Notes under the pieces: generated by a model | The model's database searches: none | What the model saw: the letters and a program-made list of their open reading frames with translations, nothing else | What the model was told of the DNA's origin: nothing | Part shown: positions 23,190 through 35,401 of the stretch, one piece after another | Position numbering within the stretch: position 1 is the stretch's first letter | Layout of the letters: every line of letters starts with the position of its first letter | Made by a program: the position numbers and the translations under genes | Origin: Adineta steineri | Taxonomy: Eukaryota; Rotifera; Eurotatoria; Adinetida; Adinetidae | Assembly: GCA_905250115.1 (NCBI GenBank) | Contig: CAJNOI010000032.1 | Location: 1-64,000 of the forward strand | Direction: 5' to 3' | Length of the DNA stretch: 64,000 nt

Positions 23190-26100
23190 ATGAACAACAA
23201 CAACAACAAAATAGGAGTTGTTAATGATAATGTAATTTATTGAGAAAAAGAAAAAGCATATAATATAATTTTGTCTTTTTGATTATTTTAGTCTGAAACA
23301 GTTGTTTCGATTGGAAAGCAACGAAAACCATTGTAAGTATTATATTATTAATCGTACACGTTGATAAAAAAATTTTACTATTCTAGTTATCATCATCTGA
23401 AAGCAAGAAAAGTGACGTGGATCACACTTACTTTTATTGTAGCTGTTTTAATTATAATTATTCCCATAGTTATTCACATAAGAAAAAGGATAATTAATAC
23501 AGATATATCAACAACTGAAATAACAAAAACGAAGACGATGCAAACAACAACAACAAAAGGTATAGTTATATAAAAACCAAATAATTATTTGTTTAGAATA
23601 TTTCATAAAAGATAAACTATCCCAAAATCAACCATTAAGTTCACTTTAGATATGTTATTGAAATAATGATACATGAGAACAGAAGTAGAACTTCATTGTT
23701 TGTTATAACAAATTATACATCCTGCCCGAAAGCAACAGTACCAAAAGCTTTTGTGAGATCCATAATGAAACTTTTAGCATGTAGCAGAATATTTATAGAA
23801 AGTAAGTCTCTGAGAAAATCCGATTTCTTTGATTCTTTTTATGTTACAAACAGTAGTGACATTAGTATTAGCTGAAATTTCAAGGCCGATTAGATCATTT
23901 CTTCTTACACTAATAAACATAACATGAGCGGAATTTTCGATATTTGTTTGTGATTGATAGATTTGTTTTCTGTCCATCACATCCTCTCACCAATTATCAC
24001 AGTTGACATATTTTACAGAACATTCCATGTGAATCAGTTGTGCCGTTATAACTATTTATTATATCATTGGTATGAAAATCCGAAAAGCTTTCTCTTCATA
24101 GGTCTTATTTAGTAGTTTCAATAATTTCTGAGAGATATCGAGTTTCCTAACAAATTAGATTAAAGAAAAAAAACATCTAACTAAAGCCATCATCCGAAAG
24201 CAAAACTTGTTGAGTTGAAGTGACTGTTTCAAGGCTTATTTTTCGAATTCTATACTTTGAAAATATCCTAGTAAACAAAATCTCTGTGGGGCTTAAAATG
24301 GCCCTATTCAAACTAAAAAATCAATACTTGCAAAAATAACAAAAAAATACAGAGAATTCTTCGATGAAATAAAATTGACATTGATGTTTTTGAAAAAGAA
24401 TTTGGTCGATATTGTTTATAAATTTGCAGCGCATTTTCGAAGATCTTAGACAATAAATAAGAAAATATACAGTACTATTTTTTATGGAGATGATGATCAA
24501 AAATAGTTTGAAAAAGAAATGAGCCTATTGTAACAGCTCTGATTACGATTTAATGAGGTCATCTTGAAGTTTTTCTCGATATCACAAAGAATATCTTAAC
24601 AGTATCACTAGCTGCACTATAATAATCAATAGTTTAGAAAAGCAAGTGATGAACTAGACCGACGTGAATTAATTCCGTTTTATGAAAGTTACACGTAAGC
24701 TGTGAGCTTTGATCATTGAACTAGGATAAGTTTCTGGCTAGAATTTCATCTTAAATGAAAATGAAATATTTCATTATTAAACTTATAAGAAATGTAAGAT
24801 GAGTTGTCAAAATTATTATAGTGGAGATGTGCTTTAAGTAAAGACCATAGAATTGCAATTATAATGTAACGCATTTAAGAATTTGCTATTTTATTATAAT
24901 GCACTAATAGTTACGGTAGATAGATGGTTGGAGAAAAAGAAGACGAGAGAAGTTACGAATAAAGCCTTATGCAATTACTAAGTCTCTTTTTAAACACATT
25001 TTTGCAATTTAGAATCAACTACCACGTCAACATCAACATCAACAATGTCAGGTTAGTAATAGGCTAGATGATTTGTAATAGCCTAAATGATGAGTATGAC
25101 AAGTAACCAAATCTAAAAGTTTTGGTTTTAGCTGTTCGATGTTCCTCATCTACATATAGAACATTAGAGAACTTTGCATGAGAGCTGCAAACAGGCTCTA
25201 TTCCTGATGACTTGATTCCATGAATGTGAGTGTAGTTGTGGGTATAGTTAGATTTGAGTGCCTGTGTGTGAATTAGAGACTGATGAAATACCCACACTCA
25301 TTCACGCCGACCTTCATCCAATTACACACACACATCCCGTTTATCTCTCAAGCAACCTTTTCCTTCATATTCAATGGTAGACAGAACACTTCATACGCCA
25401 CAACTCGGAAACAGTTGCTACCGATCCAGTAGATAAAAAATTGTCTCTAAAGGCCTGCATACTGGCCACTAAGAACTCATCTACGGGACCAGCTCTGCTA
25501 TTCGACGAGACAGGTTACAACTCTCACTCAGATCAGGTGTTTTTCTATTTTCAATGTAGTACAACGTGTTTTTTTTCTAGTCGATAATTGGCAATTGGTT
25601 ATTACAAACGGTTTGATCAATGATGGAAATTGCAAAAAGTTGGAAACTAATATGAAGGTCCAGACACTGGATGATTGCAAATTCAAATGCGTGTCAACGA
25701 AAAATTGCAATGGAGTGAACTTTCAACTCATTACTCAAACTTGCGAACTTAGAGATTGCTCTAGTTTGACACCAGCCACCACAAAGGAGGAGAATTGGGA
25801 AGGATACATATTGGTGACGAACAGTAAGTTATAAGAGTGTATATCGAAAGAACTAATTTGAAATCTTAAACATGTATGTCGCTAAACGATAGGTTTTCAA
25901 GGAATATTATTTCGAAAGATGCTAAACTCTATGATCGTCGAGAGAAACAATAAAATATACTATTTTGCCATCCGTATGGAAAGAAATATTCAGACTTTGA
26001 GATCCTTCAAAACTCAGTGTAGATAAAAAGGTTATTGTATTGTTTACTAGAAAAAAGATAAAGAGAACGCTACGAAAAGAAAATATTTGTGGACCAATTT

Positions 26101-28178
26101 ACTTAAACCTTTGTTCCTTTCCTTCATAGAAGCGGAGCCCAAATAGTGAGTGTACCACCGTTGATCTTTAAGCGATAAGCTAGGAAGTAGACTGGTAGTG
26201 AGATCAGGTTTTGTGTTAATTAGTAGAGCATTGATTGTTGTTACACTGTTTCATCGTTTGACATCCATTTTCAAGAAGGTGAACTGTTAGTTCTTCTACA
26301 GGTCTGGCGTTAAAGATGAGCTTTTATTGTGTAGATAGCGTAGCGAAAACAGTAGTTCGCTATTATGGCTTTAATTATTTTCATGTTCTTTATATTTATT
26401 GAGTCATTTTTGAAGACTTATGACTAGTACTATTTGTAACTACCACTATTTTAGATAGCAAATAGAAAACAATCGGGAAATATTAAGTTGGAATTATTTT
26501 AGCACAAGATTGAATCCAGGAAAAATCCCCTTCTATAACTGAAACGGTTGATTTTAATCTGATTTGTGGGCATGATTTTACACATGGACATGCTTATGAA
26601 CGCCTAATCTCATGTTTTGAATAGCATTTATTTAGAGTCGAGGTGTTAAAAGAAAATCGTAGTGGTATAAAATGCTGACTCTACACCTAAAAAGAACACT
26701 TTTGATCAGCATCAGTATTTGACCCTAGATATACCGACTTAATTCATGAGAACAATGTGAGTATTATATTTTCTCACCTGTATTCTCACATATCTTGTTT
26801 CCGCGCAGAAATTTGAATTTTTTCTTGGTCGGGCAAATCAGTAACATATGATAAGGTAAATAACGTATCAATTGACTAAGAAAAACTTATTTTAAAATAT
26901 TTTATTGATTGGAAATGAACAGTTTTCGTTATATTTTGTTTTAAACATCTACCGCACTCTACATCTTTCTAAGACTATATTCAATTTTTATCAAATACAA
27001 CTTAAGAACTTTACAACTTTCAAAAAGTTAAAATAATAATAGCAACTGCATTATTGTTTGAAAATTTTTTAAAATCATATGATCATAGAATGATTTCAAA
27101 AATAAGTTTAATTCTGCCTGAGACGTATATTTTTTATTTAATAGGTTGCTATAGTATGTTCTACAATCAAACAATTTACTCGGTTGGTTCTTTTCCTATA
27201 TCAGTGGTAGTAGCAGATGTGAACAATGACAATAAATTCGACATTGTCGTTGCGAATCGTGAATCGAATAATATTGGCGTTCTTCTAAATTCTGGTAACG
27301 GGATCTTTTCATCTCAGATTACCTACCAGGTTGGCCAAAGTCCATATTTCGTAGCAGTAGCTGATATGAATCGTGACAATAAAGTCGATATTGCTGTTGC
27401 AAATTACGGTGCGACCACTATTAGCGTTCTTCTCAACAGAGGTAATGGAACGTTTCTCTCTCAAGTTACTTACACAGCTAGCCGCTATACCTACGCAGTA
27501 GCAGTAGCTGATGTGAATAATGATAACGCGTCGGATATTGTTGTTGCAAACGCTGGAGCGCGTAACGTCGGTGTTCTAGTCAACAAAGGCAACGGAACTT
27601 TTTTTAATCAAATTACTTATACAGTTGGTAACACTCCGGTGTCAGTACAAATGGGTGATGTAAATAATGATAATACAGCCGATATTATTGTCGCAAACTA
27701 TGCGTCAAATACCGCCAGTGTTCTGCTGAACAATGATAATGGAATATTTCTTCCTCACAGTACTTATTCAGTCGGTACCAAGCCACAATCGTTAGCAATA
27801 GGTGACGTCAATAATGATAATAACATCGATATTGTCGTCGCAAATTCCGGTTCGGATTCCGTTAGCGTTCTTCTCAACAGGGGCAATGGAACGTTTCTGT
27901 CTCAAATTACTTATCCAACTAGTTCTACTCCATATTCAGTAGTAATCAGCGACATGAATGGTGATAATAACCAAGATATTATTGTCGCAAATTCTGGTTC
28001 GAATACCATCGGTGTGCTTCTCGGTACAGGCAATGGAATATTTCTTTCTCAGTTAACTTACTCGGTTGGTACTGGTCCACTATCAGTAGCAGTAGGTGAC
28101 GTAAACAATGACAATAAAATTGATATTGTTGCAGCAAACTATCATGGGAATACCATCAGTATTCTCTTACATTGTTGA
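23190..28178 (+). CDS. Membrane-anchored PAN / FG-GAP repeat protein
   Basis: My six-exon model is 23190-23231, 23292-23332, 23387-23559, 25013-25051, 25581-25823 and 27145-28178. It sums to exactly 1,572 nt (523 residues) with matching phases at every junction. Order: short Asn-rich cytoplasmic start; one membrane helix (about residues 40-58, TFIVAVLIIIIPIVI) followed by IRKR, giving a type II topology; a Thr-rich stalk over two exons; a PAN/apple-like domain with six cysteines; then seven FG-GAP/VCBS repeats of about 50 residues with DVNNDNKFDIVVAN calcium loops. Such anchored FG-GAP proteins are common in bdelloids; an extracellular adhesion or ligand-binding role is inferred. Three introns of 1,453, 529 and 1,321 bp are very long for this genome. 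If the last intron is not spliced, PAN and FG-GAP parts would be two genes. Confidence 0.7.
27160..28170 (+). repeat. Seven FG-GAP/VCBS coding repeats
   Basis: Units of about 144-150 bp each encode TYSVG, then a D-x-N-x-D-N-x-x-D-I calcium loop, VVAN and GNG-F. The unit 4 loop is DVNNDNTADI, unit 6 is DMNGDNNQDI, and the last unit ends in ILLHC before the stop. Confidence 0.9.
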
Positions 28179-28407
28179 ATCTTATTCACGAATTTAATCT
28201 TATTGATTTATTGACATTTTATAACTTTAACTATTAACATTATTATCGTAAAACATCACACGATGAACGTATCGTATTACATAGATTTGGATATGAGCAT
28301 AGGACAAGAGACTATCACGCTGACACACACATTTTTGAATCTTTAAATAAATTCTCTGTATTATATAATAAAAGAATAAATATAAATAAGTACAGAGGAC
28401 ATTTGTT

Positions 28408-28459
28408 GAAGGTGTGACTGTGAATTTGACATAAGGATAACACCCACACCCACACCCTC
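28408..28459. repeat. Short inverted-repeat element, telomere-like ends (copy 3)
   Basis: Opens gaaggtgtgactgtg, contains ataaggataa at 28431-28440 and ends cacccacacccacaccctc. The right end contains CCCACA units, the complement of the TGTGGG unit reported for bdelloid telomeres. Confidence 0.55.
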
Positions 28460-28633
28460 AGTTTTATCAAAAAAAACATTCTATTTTTTCCAGTAAAATA
28501 TATATACTCGTTTGATTTTGTTCAATTTTATCCAAGTAATTTTTTCTTTCATAATTAAAAATTAAAAATTAAAAATTAATAAGTTAAAGAGATGTTATAG
28601 TATTATCTTAGTCTGATGAATTATTCATATACA

Positions 28634-28827
28634 ATATATATATATATCAAAAATCCAACCATTTATTTAAATAAATACATNNNNNNNNNNNNNNNNNNNN
28701 NNNNNNNNNNNNNNNNNNNNNNNNNNNNNNNNNNNNNNNNNNNNNNNNNNNNNNNNNNNNNNNNNNNNNNNNNNNNNNNNATATATATATATATCAAAAA
28801 TCCAACCATTTATTTAAATAAATACAT
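28634..28827. other. Assembly gap (100 N) with duplicated flanks
   Basis: The 100 N at 28681-28780 are flanked by the same 47 bases at 28634-28680 and 28781-28827. The right-hand copy contains the 3' end of POLR3F. The gap is most likely an unmerged overlap, or a misassembled short tandem duplication. Confidence 0.85.
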
Positions 28828-29869
28828 GTTTCAGGTGTTATCAAACCATCATCATGACAATCTTTAAAAACAGGACAAATACCACATGGATTTCTAACAA
28901 CAGGTGATGATTCAAGCATGAATTTAACAGATCTATATAAATTTTGTTTAGTACCATTATCAGTATTTGTTGTTGATGCTGCTACTGTAGTTTTTTCAAT
29001 TTTTCCATCACATATAAGTGTATATAAAATTGATTCAATATCTTGTACTGTCAATGAAACAGTAGCAATTCCCATTTCATTAATAAGTTTAACAAGATCT
29101 GTACTAGACATAAATGAACTTGTTCGTCGTAAAAATGGATCATTTGGAAATTTACGTATTGATTCTTCTAATTGTTCATCTAATAAACGAGCACATTGTT
29201 CATTTAAAACACGAACAAATTCAGCTTCAAATTCATGATCGGAATACCATGTACCACCAGTGATGGATGGATCAGGTGTCATTTCATAAAGCATATAAAC
29301 CTACGGGGAAAAAAAACAGAATATCAAATTTTTTTTCTTCATTTTAGATAAAGGAGAAAAAGAAGAATTACCTTTTTCTTGCTTGCATGTACTGATTTAA
29401 CAGCTTTAATTAATTTTTTACTTTCTAATGATTTAAGTGTTTTATTAAGTATTGTTTGAGATAATTTTGTTTTTGTACGTATATCACGCATCCAAATACC
29501 TAAAGTTCCACTTTCTTTAACAAGTTGATAAACAACTCGTTCCATTTGATCAGTAGCACCTCCACCAATTGTTATCGATGAACCAGATACATTTGTTGTA
29601 TCACGTATACGATAAAGAAATGTTCCTTGTTCAGTTGAAGATTTTAATAAATCAATTTTATTTAATGATAATAAACGATTCAATGCACTAACACGTTGTT
29701 GAATAGTTACATTACGAAATGAATTTTCAAGAATTTTATCAGTAACACCATTTGGAAATTGTAAACATAATTGTATTATATCAGATTCTAAATTAACTGG
29801 ATTGAAATCAGATGTTTCAAGTGATGTTGATGTATCCATTGGTTCACTTTTTGCATGAGAACTTGCCAT
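28794..29869 (-). CDS. POLR3F: RNA polymerase III subunit RPC6
   Basis: Two exons, 29372-29869 and 28794-29300, give 334 residues (human about 316). The N-terminus carries tandem winged-helix domains: IIQLCLQFPNGVTDKIL and RVSALNRLLSLNKIDLL, then GIWMRDIRTKTKL and LESKKLIKAVKSVHASKKKV, nearly identical to the animal protein. The second exon begins VYMLYEMTPDPSITGGTWYS. The C-terminus has CGICPVFKDC followed by a fourth Cys in TPETCIYL, the iron-sulfur ligands of RPC39. The protein helps recruit TFIIIB and stabilise the open promoter complex of Pol III. The final codons overlap the duplicated sequence beside the assembly gap, but the stop fits the family. It follows UNC45 on the same strand by 153 bp. 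Confidence 0.95.
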
Positions 29870-29890
29870 TCTATATCTTTTCTTTTTATT

Positions 29891-29892
29891 CT
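29891..29892 (-). promoter_or_regulatory. 3' splice acceptor 5' of POLR3F start
   Basis: On the minus strand tttttcttctag ends 21 bases before the ATG at 29869, inside the 153-bp gap after UNC45. Candidate trans-splice acceptor. Confidence 0.5.
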
Positions 29893-30022
29893 AGAAGAAA
29901 AACAACAATAGCACTACAATCCTTTTATTCCTTAATTAGAAGGCTTGTTTAGTATAACAAGGAACAAGGTACAACACTACAAATAAACACAGCAAAGCAC
30001 AAAAAAAATTGTTTTTAATGTT

Positions 30023-33000
30023 CTATTCTGCAGCAGTCTCATCTTCTTCAATAATTGTATGATCTTTATTTGGTTGAATAAGTCCATATTTCAAACAGAG
30101 TTGAATAATATCCGAAATTATTTTTCGATTCTAAAGAAAAAAAACAACTACTACTACTCAAGATTTATATTCAAAAATTTACCTTTTCATTTACTAATCG
30201 ATTATCTTTCATTTCCTTAATACCCAATAATATATCCATTAAATCTGTTTCAACAATACGTGTTGCCAATTCCTTATTTACTTTAGTTATATTACGTATA
30301 ATATATAAAGCTCGAAATTGTATTTCTAAATCTTCTGAAGCACATAATTGTTTAAAAATTTCTACAAACGATGCAACCTAAATAAAATAATTTAAATTAT
30401 AAATATTTATTTATTTTTAAATAAAATTTACATCAAGTATCTTTTGACATATGATTCGATTTTCTTCAACATATTCATTTAATTTTTTACGATCATCTTC
30501 TTGTAACTCAACATCTTTAAAATCATCAAGATCAATTTGTAATGATGATAAAACAGCTATTGTTCCTAGAGCTGCTTTAATTAACGAATCATCATCTTCT
30601 TCACCACATAATAAAACTAATAACTTTATACGATCATTTTCACCAGTAAAATATTTTACAACCTTAAATCAAAATATAATAATCGAAACAAAGTAAAAAT
30701 ATTCTCATTACTTCTTCTTGTACAACCAAATTGCACATGCATTCAGTTGCTGCACGTCGAAGCATTTTATGTTCATCATACATATAATGTTCAATATTAA
30801 CAAATCCATCTTCTTTTAAAATACGTTTTCGAACATTTTCACCAACACCTGCTAAATTAGTTAATGCCATTAATGCTTCGAAATTTTCTAATGCTGTATT
30901 TTCCACTTTAAGAAGTTTAAGAATTGGTCGAACAACTTCGAGCATCTGAAAAAAGAAAATTATCATCAAATAGTGTTTATTGTTTAACATACACGTTGAC
31001 CAGGAAAAGCATTTTCTGGATTTGTTGTAATTGCAATTTTAGCTAATGCTTGAGCTGCTTTTGTTTGACCGACAGGTGTACCATCCGAAGCAAGTGGAAG
31101 TAAAGACTTTGAATTTAAAATATATAATTAAAAAAATTGACAAATATGTAAAACATACTTTTGCACCTCCAGCAGCAACAATAGGTCCACGATATTTTTC
31201 ATTTTCACAAAGTCCAAGAAAAATTCTGTAAAATAAAATTTTTATTTAATAAAAAAACTTCTTTGACATCTAACCGTGATACTTGTTCGCGACAATTAGC
31301 ACTTTTATGTTTACATAAATGTATTAGAACAGGTATGATTCCTGCATCTACTAATTTTCGACGACGTTCTTCAAAAAATTCGGTATCATCCTTTATAACA
31401 AAATAAAAACAAACTTAGATTAAAAAAAATAACTAATAAATTTGATTTTTCTTTACTTTTGGATGTTCTTTAGGTACATGCTGTTTAGCATAATTAGCTA
31501 ATTCTGTCATTTCTTTATCTGGTTTACGTATATCATATGTATTTGTTAAATTAACAAATATTGTTGTTATTGAATATAAAACATGTGCATCTTCACATTG
31601 ACATAAATTAAAAAGAGATTTTATTGCTGAAAGATTATTAACAAGATCTTCTTTAACATCAGCATCCAATGTTAAATATGCAAGACCATCAGCTGACCAA
31701 CGACGAATATCAAAACTTGGACTTGTTGTTAAAAATCTTACAAAAAAAAAATATTTATATGATTTCTTTTATGTAATAATAATATTTACTTGCAACATGC
31801 TAGAGCAAGTGTTTGACATGAACCTTCTGTAACAAGATTTGCACTTGAATCTGTACCTTTACTTGATGCAATTTTTGATAAACCCTATTAGAATAAATTT
31901 CTAAAAATAATATATATAAAAAGCATACAAATTCTTCATACCACAAGTGCAATGACTTTTATTTGTTCATTAGCTGATTGATAAAGATTTTTAAGAATTT
32001 CTGCACCTAAATTTAAAATTCCAGCTGCTTTATCTTTTTTTGATGCTGATAAAACGATTGCTTCAACTGCAATACGCTATAAACAAAACGTTTCATAATT
32101 AAATCAAACAATTATTATTATTCAATATTACTTCTTGTAATTCATCACTTGAGCCAGCCATTTGTATCATAAGATCTACTAAATTTTGACTACCTAAGAT
32201 AGCATTACCCGTATCAAATGGTCCTTGTAATAAAACAGATAAAACAGAGATTGTTCGTACACGTGATTGAACATCATCTCTTTCACGTAATGCTCTAAAA
32301 GAAAAATATAATTAACGATTATTATCATACAATTTGTATTACTTACTTTACAAATTCCATACATTCAGTATTGTAACTTTCACGTTCTTTATCCGAACAT
32401 AAATCATGATAAATAATACTTAATACCATTGATAGATGCATTTTCGTTTGTTCTGTTAATGGATATTGTTTTTTTTCACTTTCAGGTAATTCCGGTACTG
32501 TTGCTGCTACTCGTAATACTTTTGGAAGACCTATATTCGAAAAAGAACAGCTATCACATAAAATTTTGTCTTTCAATAATAACCTGATATGATAAATTTA
32601 TTTGTCCAATTACAACCATTTGCACGATCAACAAACTTGACAATAAGATCAAGACAACAATCACGTCCAATACCTGAACATGATTTATCATCAATTAAAT
32701 CAAGTAACATACGGAATGTTTCATTGATAAATTCAATAACAGGTTTATCTAGATTTACGAAAACAAATTATACATATGTTTTTTCTTTGTATTATTGATA
32801 CATACCAAAATTATATGCTACATTCATAGGTTTACGAACTTTACGTCGATTTTCAAGATCACATATTGACATTAACATATTATGAATTAATATAGATGCA
32901 TTTGTTGGAATTTCTGCATCATTCATTGCAAAACAACGAGCAATTGGTTTCAAGCCAAGTTTATTATAAACTATTTCAGCCTATTAAAATTATGAGGTAA

Positions 33001-33962
33001 AAAGAATCATAAATAAACTAAAATTATTACCCGTCTATACGAATTCTTAACAATAGCAGATAAGATTCTTAAAACACCAAGAACGGTCGTTCGTTCATTT
33101 CGTTGTATAAATTCCGTTAAATGTTGTAAATCCGGATCGAAACTAAGAATTGCTTCAGCACCTGCATCATCACGTGATACAACGAGAAGATTATTTAAAG
33201 CCTAAAAGAAATTATTATATTTAAATATATATATATCTTTTATATTTTTACCTTATCAATCAAATTCTTTCGTGCATAGAAATATCAAACAAATATCATG
33301 CAATACATGCAAAAAATATCATATATATATTATCAAACCAATCGTGATTTATTACGGTTTCATCCTGATTTGATTTCGAAATAATTGTTTCAAACATTTG
33401 TTTAATTTGATTAGTTAATTGTGTTTGTTGTGAAACCTTTTTTTGAAAGAAATCAGTAAATAAGATAACTCAACAAAATAGAAAAATACTTTATTTTGTG
33501 CAGTTTCACGTAATTTTTTTAAAAGATTGTATGTTTGTTCATCAGTACCTCCTGCTTTTGATGAAATAGATATTAATCTTTGAGCATCTGATATAGCTTC
33601 CTTTAATTTTCCTGAACGTTCAAAAGCATTTGCACGACGATATAAAGATTTTTGATCCGAAGGTGTATATTCAAGTGCTTTATAATTATAAAATAAATAT
33701 ATAAATATTTCTATTAATTAATTAATATACCTCTTGTTGAATCTTCTATAGCATCCTCATATTGACCTAAATTAATATAACATTGCGAACGATTACTATA
33801 ACATTTCGTTAAATCATTTTTATTTGTTTCCGATAGTTGAAGATCTTTAAGAATATTTAATGCATCAGTATATCGATCAATTGCTTCTAGAAACTGTCCT
33901 TGTTTAAATGCTTGATTTCCTTGTTCACGAAGAACTGCGGAATCATCTGATGTAGTTGACAT
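30023..33962 (-). CDS. UNC45A: UNC45 myosin co-chaperone
   Basis: About 17 exons; I estimate 950-1,000 residues (human UNC45A about 944). The first exon starts at 33962 and encodes TPR repeats: [40 protein letters not shown], then [14 protein letters not shown]. The central and UCS regions are armadillo-like: [15 protein letters not shown] sequence, [29 protein letters not shown], and [14 protein letters not shown] followed by [12 protein letters not shown], which are signature UNC45 segments. The end reads [12 protein letters not shown] plus an acidic tail, also conserved. The protein uses the TPR domain to bind Hsp90 and the UCS domain to fold myosin heads. One intron (about 33203-33345) is longer than the rest and partly AT-repeat. 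It sits 89 bp downstream of IGBP1 on the same strand. Assignment to the A or B paralogue is not meant, as invertebrates usually have one. Confidence 0.95.
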
Positions 33963-33969
33963 ATTTTAT

Positions 33970-33971
33970 CT
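33970..33971 (-). promoter_or_regulatory. 3' splice acceptor 5' of UNC45 start
   Basis: On the minus strand tttctttttcttcag ends seven bases before the ATG at 33962, within an 89-bp gap after the IGBP1 stop. The gap is too short for a promoter plus a 5' UTR exon and a cis-intron, so trans-splicing is the simpler reading. Confidence 0.6.
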
Positions 33972-34051
33972 GAAGAAAAAGAAACAACTGTATTGAAAAT
34001 AAATAAACATAGAATTTGATAATAAGAAGAAAAAAACAACAACAACATCGA

Positions 34052-35283
34052 TTAACTACGATTATAACGATTACCACTACCACGTGGATTATCATCTTTA
34101 TATTCGTCCATTATACGAACATTTTGTCGATGTGTAGAATCATCGATTTCATTAAGATATTCATCTGATAATGGAGCTGGTTTAGGTGCTGATACTTAAA
34201 TTAAAAAATATACAATGAAATCGATGAACTAATAAATAATTATACCTGGCTGTTGAGATTGTGTTTTAGAAAGATCATCGTAAAATTCTTGTACAGTCAT
34301 CGTTGGTAAACTAAATGACATAGAAAATTAAGGATATTATCTGCTGATAAATATGTCATCTTACCTTGGATAACCTGCTCCTCCAATTGCTTCCTTATAT
34401 AATCGATCTTTCGTTGTGACTAATGTAAGTGGTCCATCAATCGGTAATTTATTTGTTGATTTTACTGTTTGTACATTACTATTTTGTGGCAATGGATCTT
34501 TAGAAAATTGAAGTAATTTTATTTCATCTACAAAAACATAATTTCTATGTCAATCTTATTTTTTTATTATAGAGAAAAGAAAACCTTTTAATGCAAGAAT
34601 ATCTTCTTCTGATTGTTTAATCCACCATTTAATTTGTTCTGTATATAATTGTCGTTTAATTTCATCATCAACACGATTAACATCATGTGCCATTTCGCGT
34701 AATGTTGCAATAGATTTTTCTAATGCTTTTTTTTCTTTAAGTCTACATAAAATAGTAAGAATTTCTTTATTTGCTTTTTTCTTTCAAAAAACTATTAACT
34801 TTTGAATTTTTGTTTGACGATCTTCTGTAGTTTGTATACGAAATTTATCATTATTATCATCTTGTTCTTTTGGAATGTGTTGAATAAGTCCGTAATTTTT
34901 ACATAACTGTAAATATTTAATAAAATAATTTATTGATAAATGAATTTCATCTAATCGTTGATCACGATTTGATGTACGATATTCATATAACCAACCGATC
35001 AAAGCATAAACAATAAAATATCTTTTGAAAAAAAAAATTAGATAAAAAAAAATTTATTTATCTTTATTATCTACCTTAATTCATTAGATGAAACTTCATT
35101 TAATTCTTCATTATCAGAAAATAGATGTAATTCTTCAATTTTATCTTCAGCTAGTTTTAATTTATCGATTGCAATCGTAAATGTTTCGAATTTTTGTTCG
35201 ATTTTATTCGATTCAAGTTTTTGTTGAAGATCAAAAGCAAAATCAAATAATTCCGCTATCGTTGATTCATTATTCGAAGTCAT
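34052..35283 (-). CDS. IGBP1: IGBP1 / alpha4 / TAP42, PP2A-family phosphatase regulator
   Basis: Six exons with five introns of about 48-59 bp give about 320 residues (human 339). The N-terminal helical TAP42 domain is recognisable: IAELFDFAFDLQQKLESNK, LHLFSDNEELNEVSSNELR, SINYFIKYLQLCKNYGL, then RQTKIQKF, KKALEK and YTEQIKWWIKQSEEDI. The C-terminal conserved block has GAGYPSLPTMTVQEFYDD and the end DEYKDDNPRGSGNRYNRS, which matches the alpha4 terminus. Family members bind and stabilise the latent catalytic subunits of PP2A, PP4 and PP6 downstream of TOR signalling. The gene is first in a same-strand trio with UNC45 and POLR3F, and is divergent from the secreted protein at 35402, 118 bp away. 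Confidence 0.94.
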
Positions 35284-35285
35284 CT
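35284..35285 (-). promoter_or_regulatory. 3' splice acceptor abutting IGBP1 start codon
   Basis: On the minus strand ttattttactttcag is immediately followed by the ATG at 35283, leaving no 5' UTR in this exon. Candidate spliced-leader acceptor or 5' UTR intron. Confidence 0.55.
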
Positions 35286-35401
35286 GAAAGTAAAATAATA
35301 AAATTTATGCTGAGAAAATCGAACAGATGTTTATTTAGAAATGAATCTAATAGAAGAAAATACAAAAATCAATTCATTTCATTGAAATAATCCGAGACAA
35401 G

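Noticed and set aside
25381..25549. GC-richer stretch with an open frame (LFDETGYNSHSDQ) and apparent splice sites, possible extra exon
   Set aside because: Its phase conflicts with both neighbouring exons, and in the required phase it hits a stop. It may be a repeat inserted in the intron.
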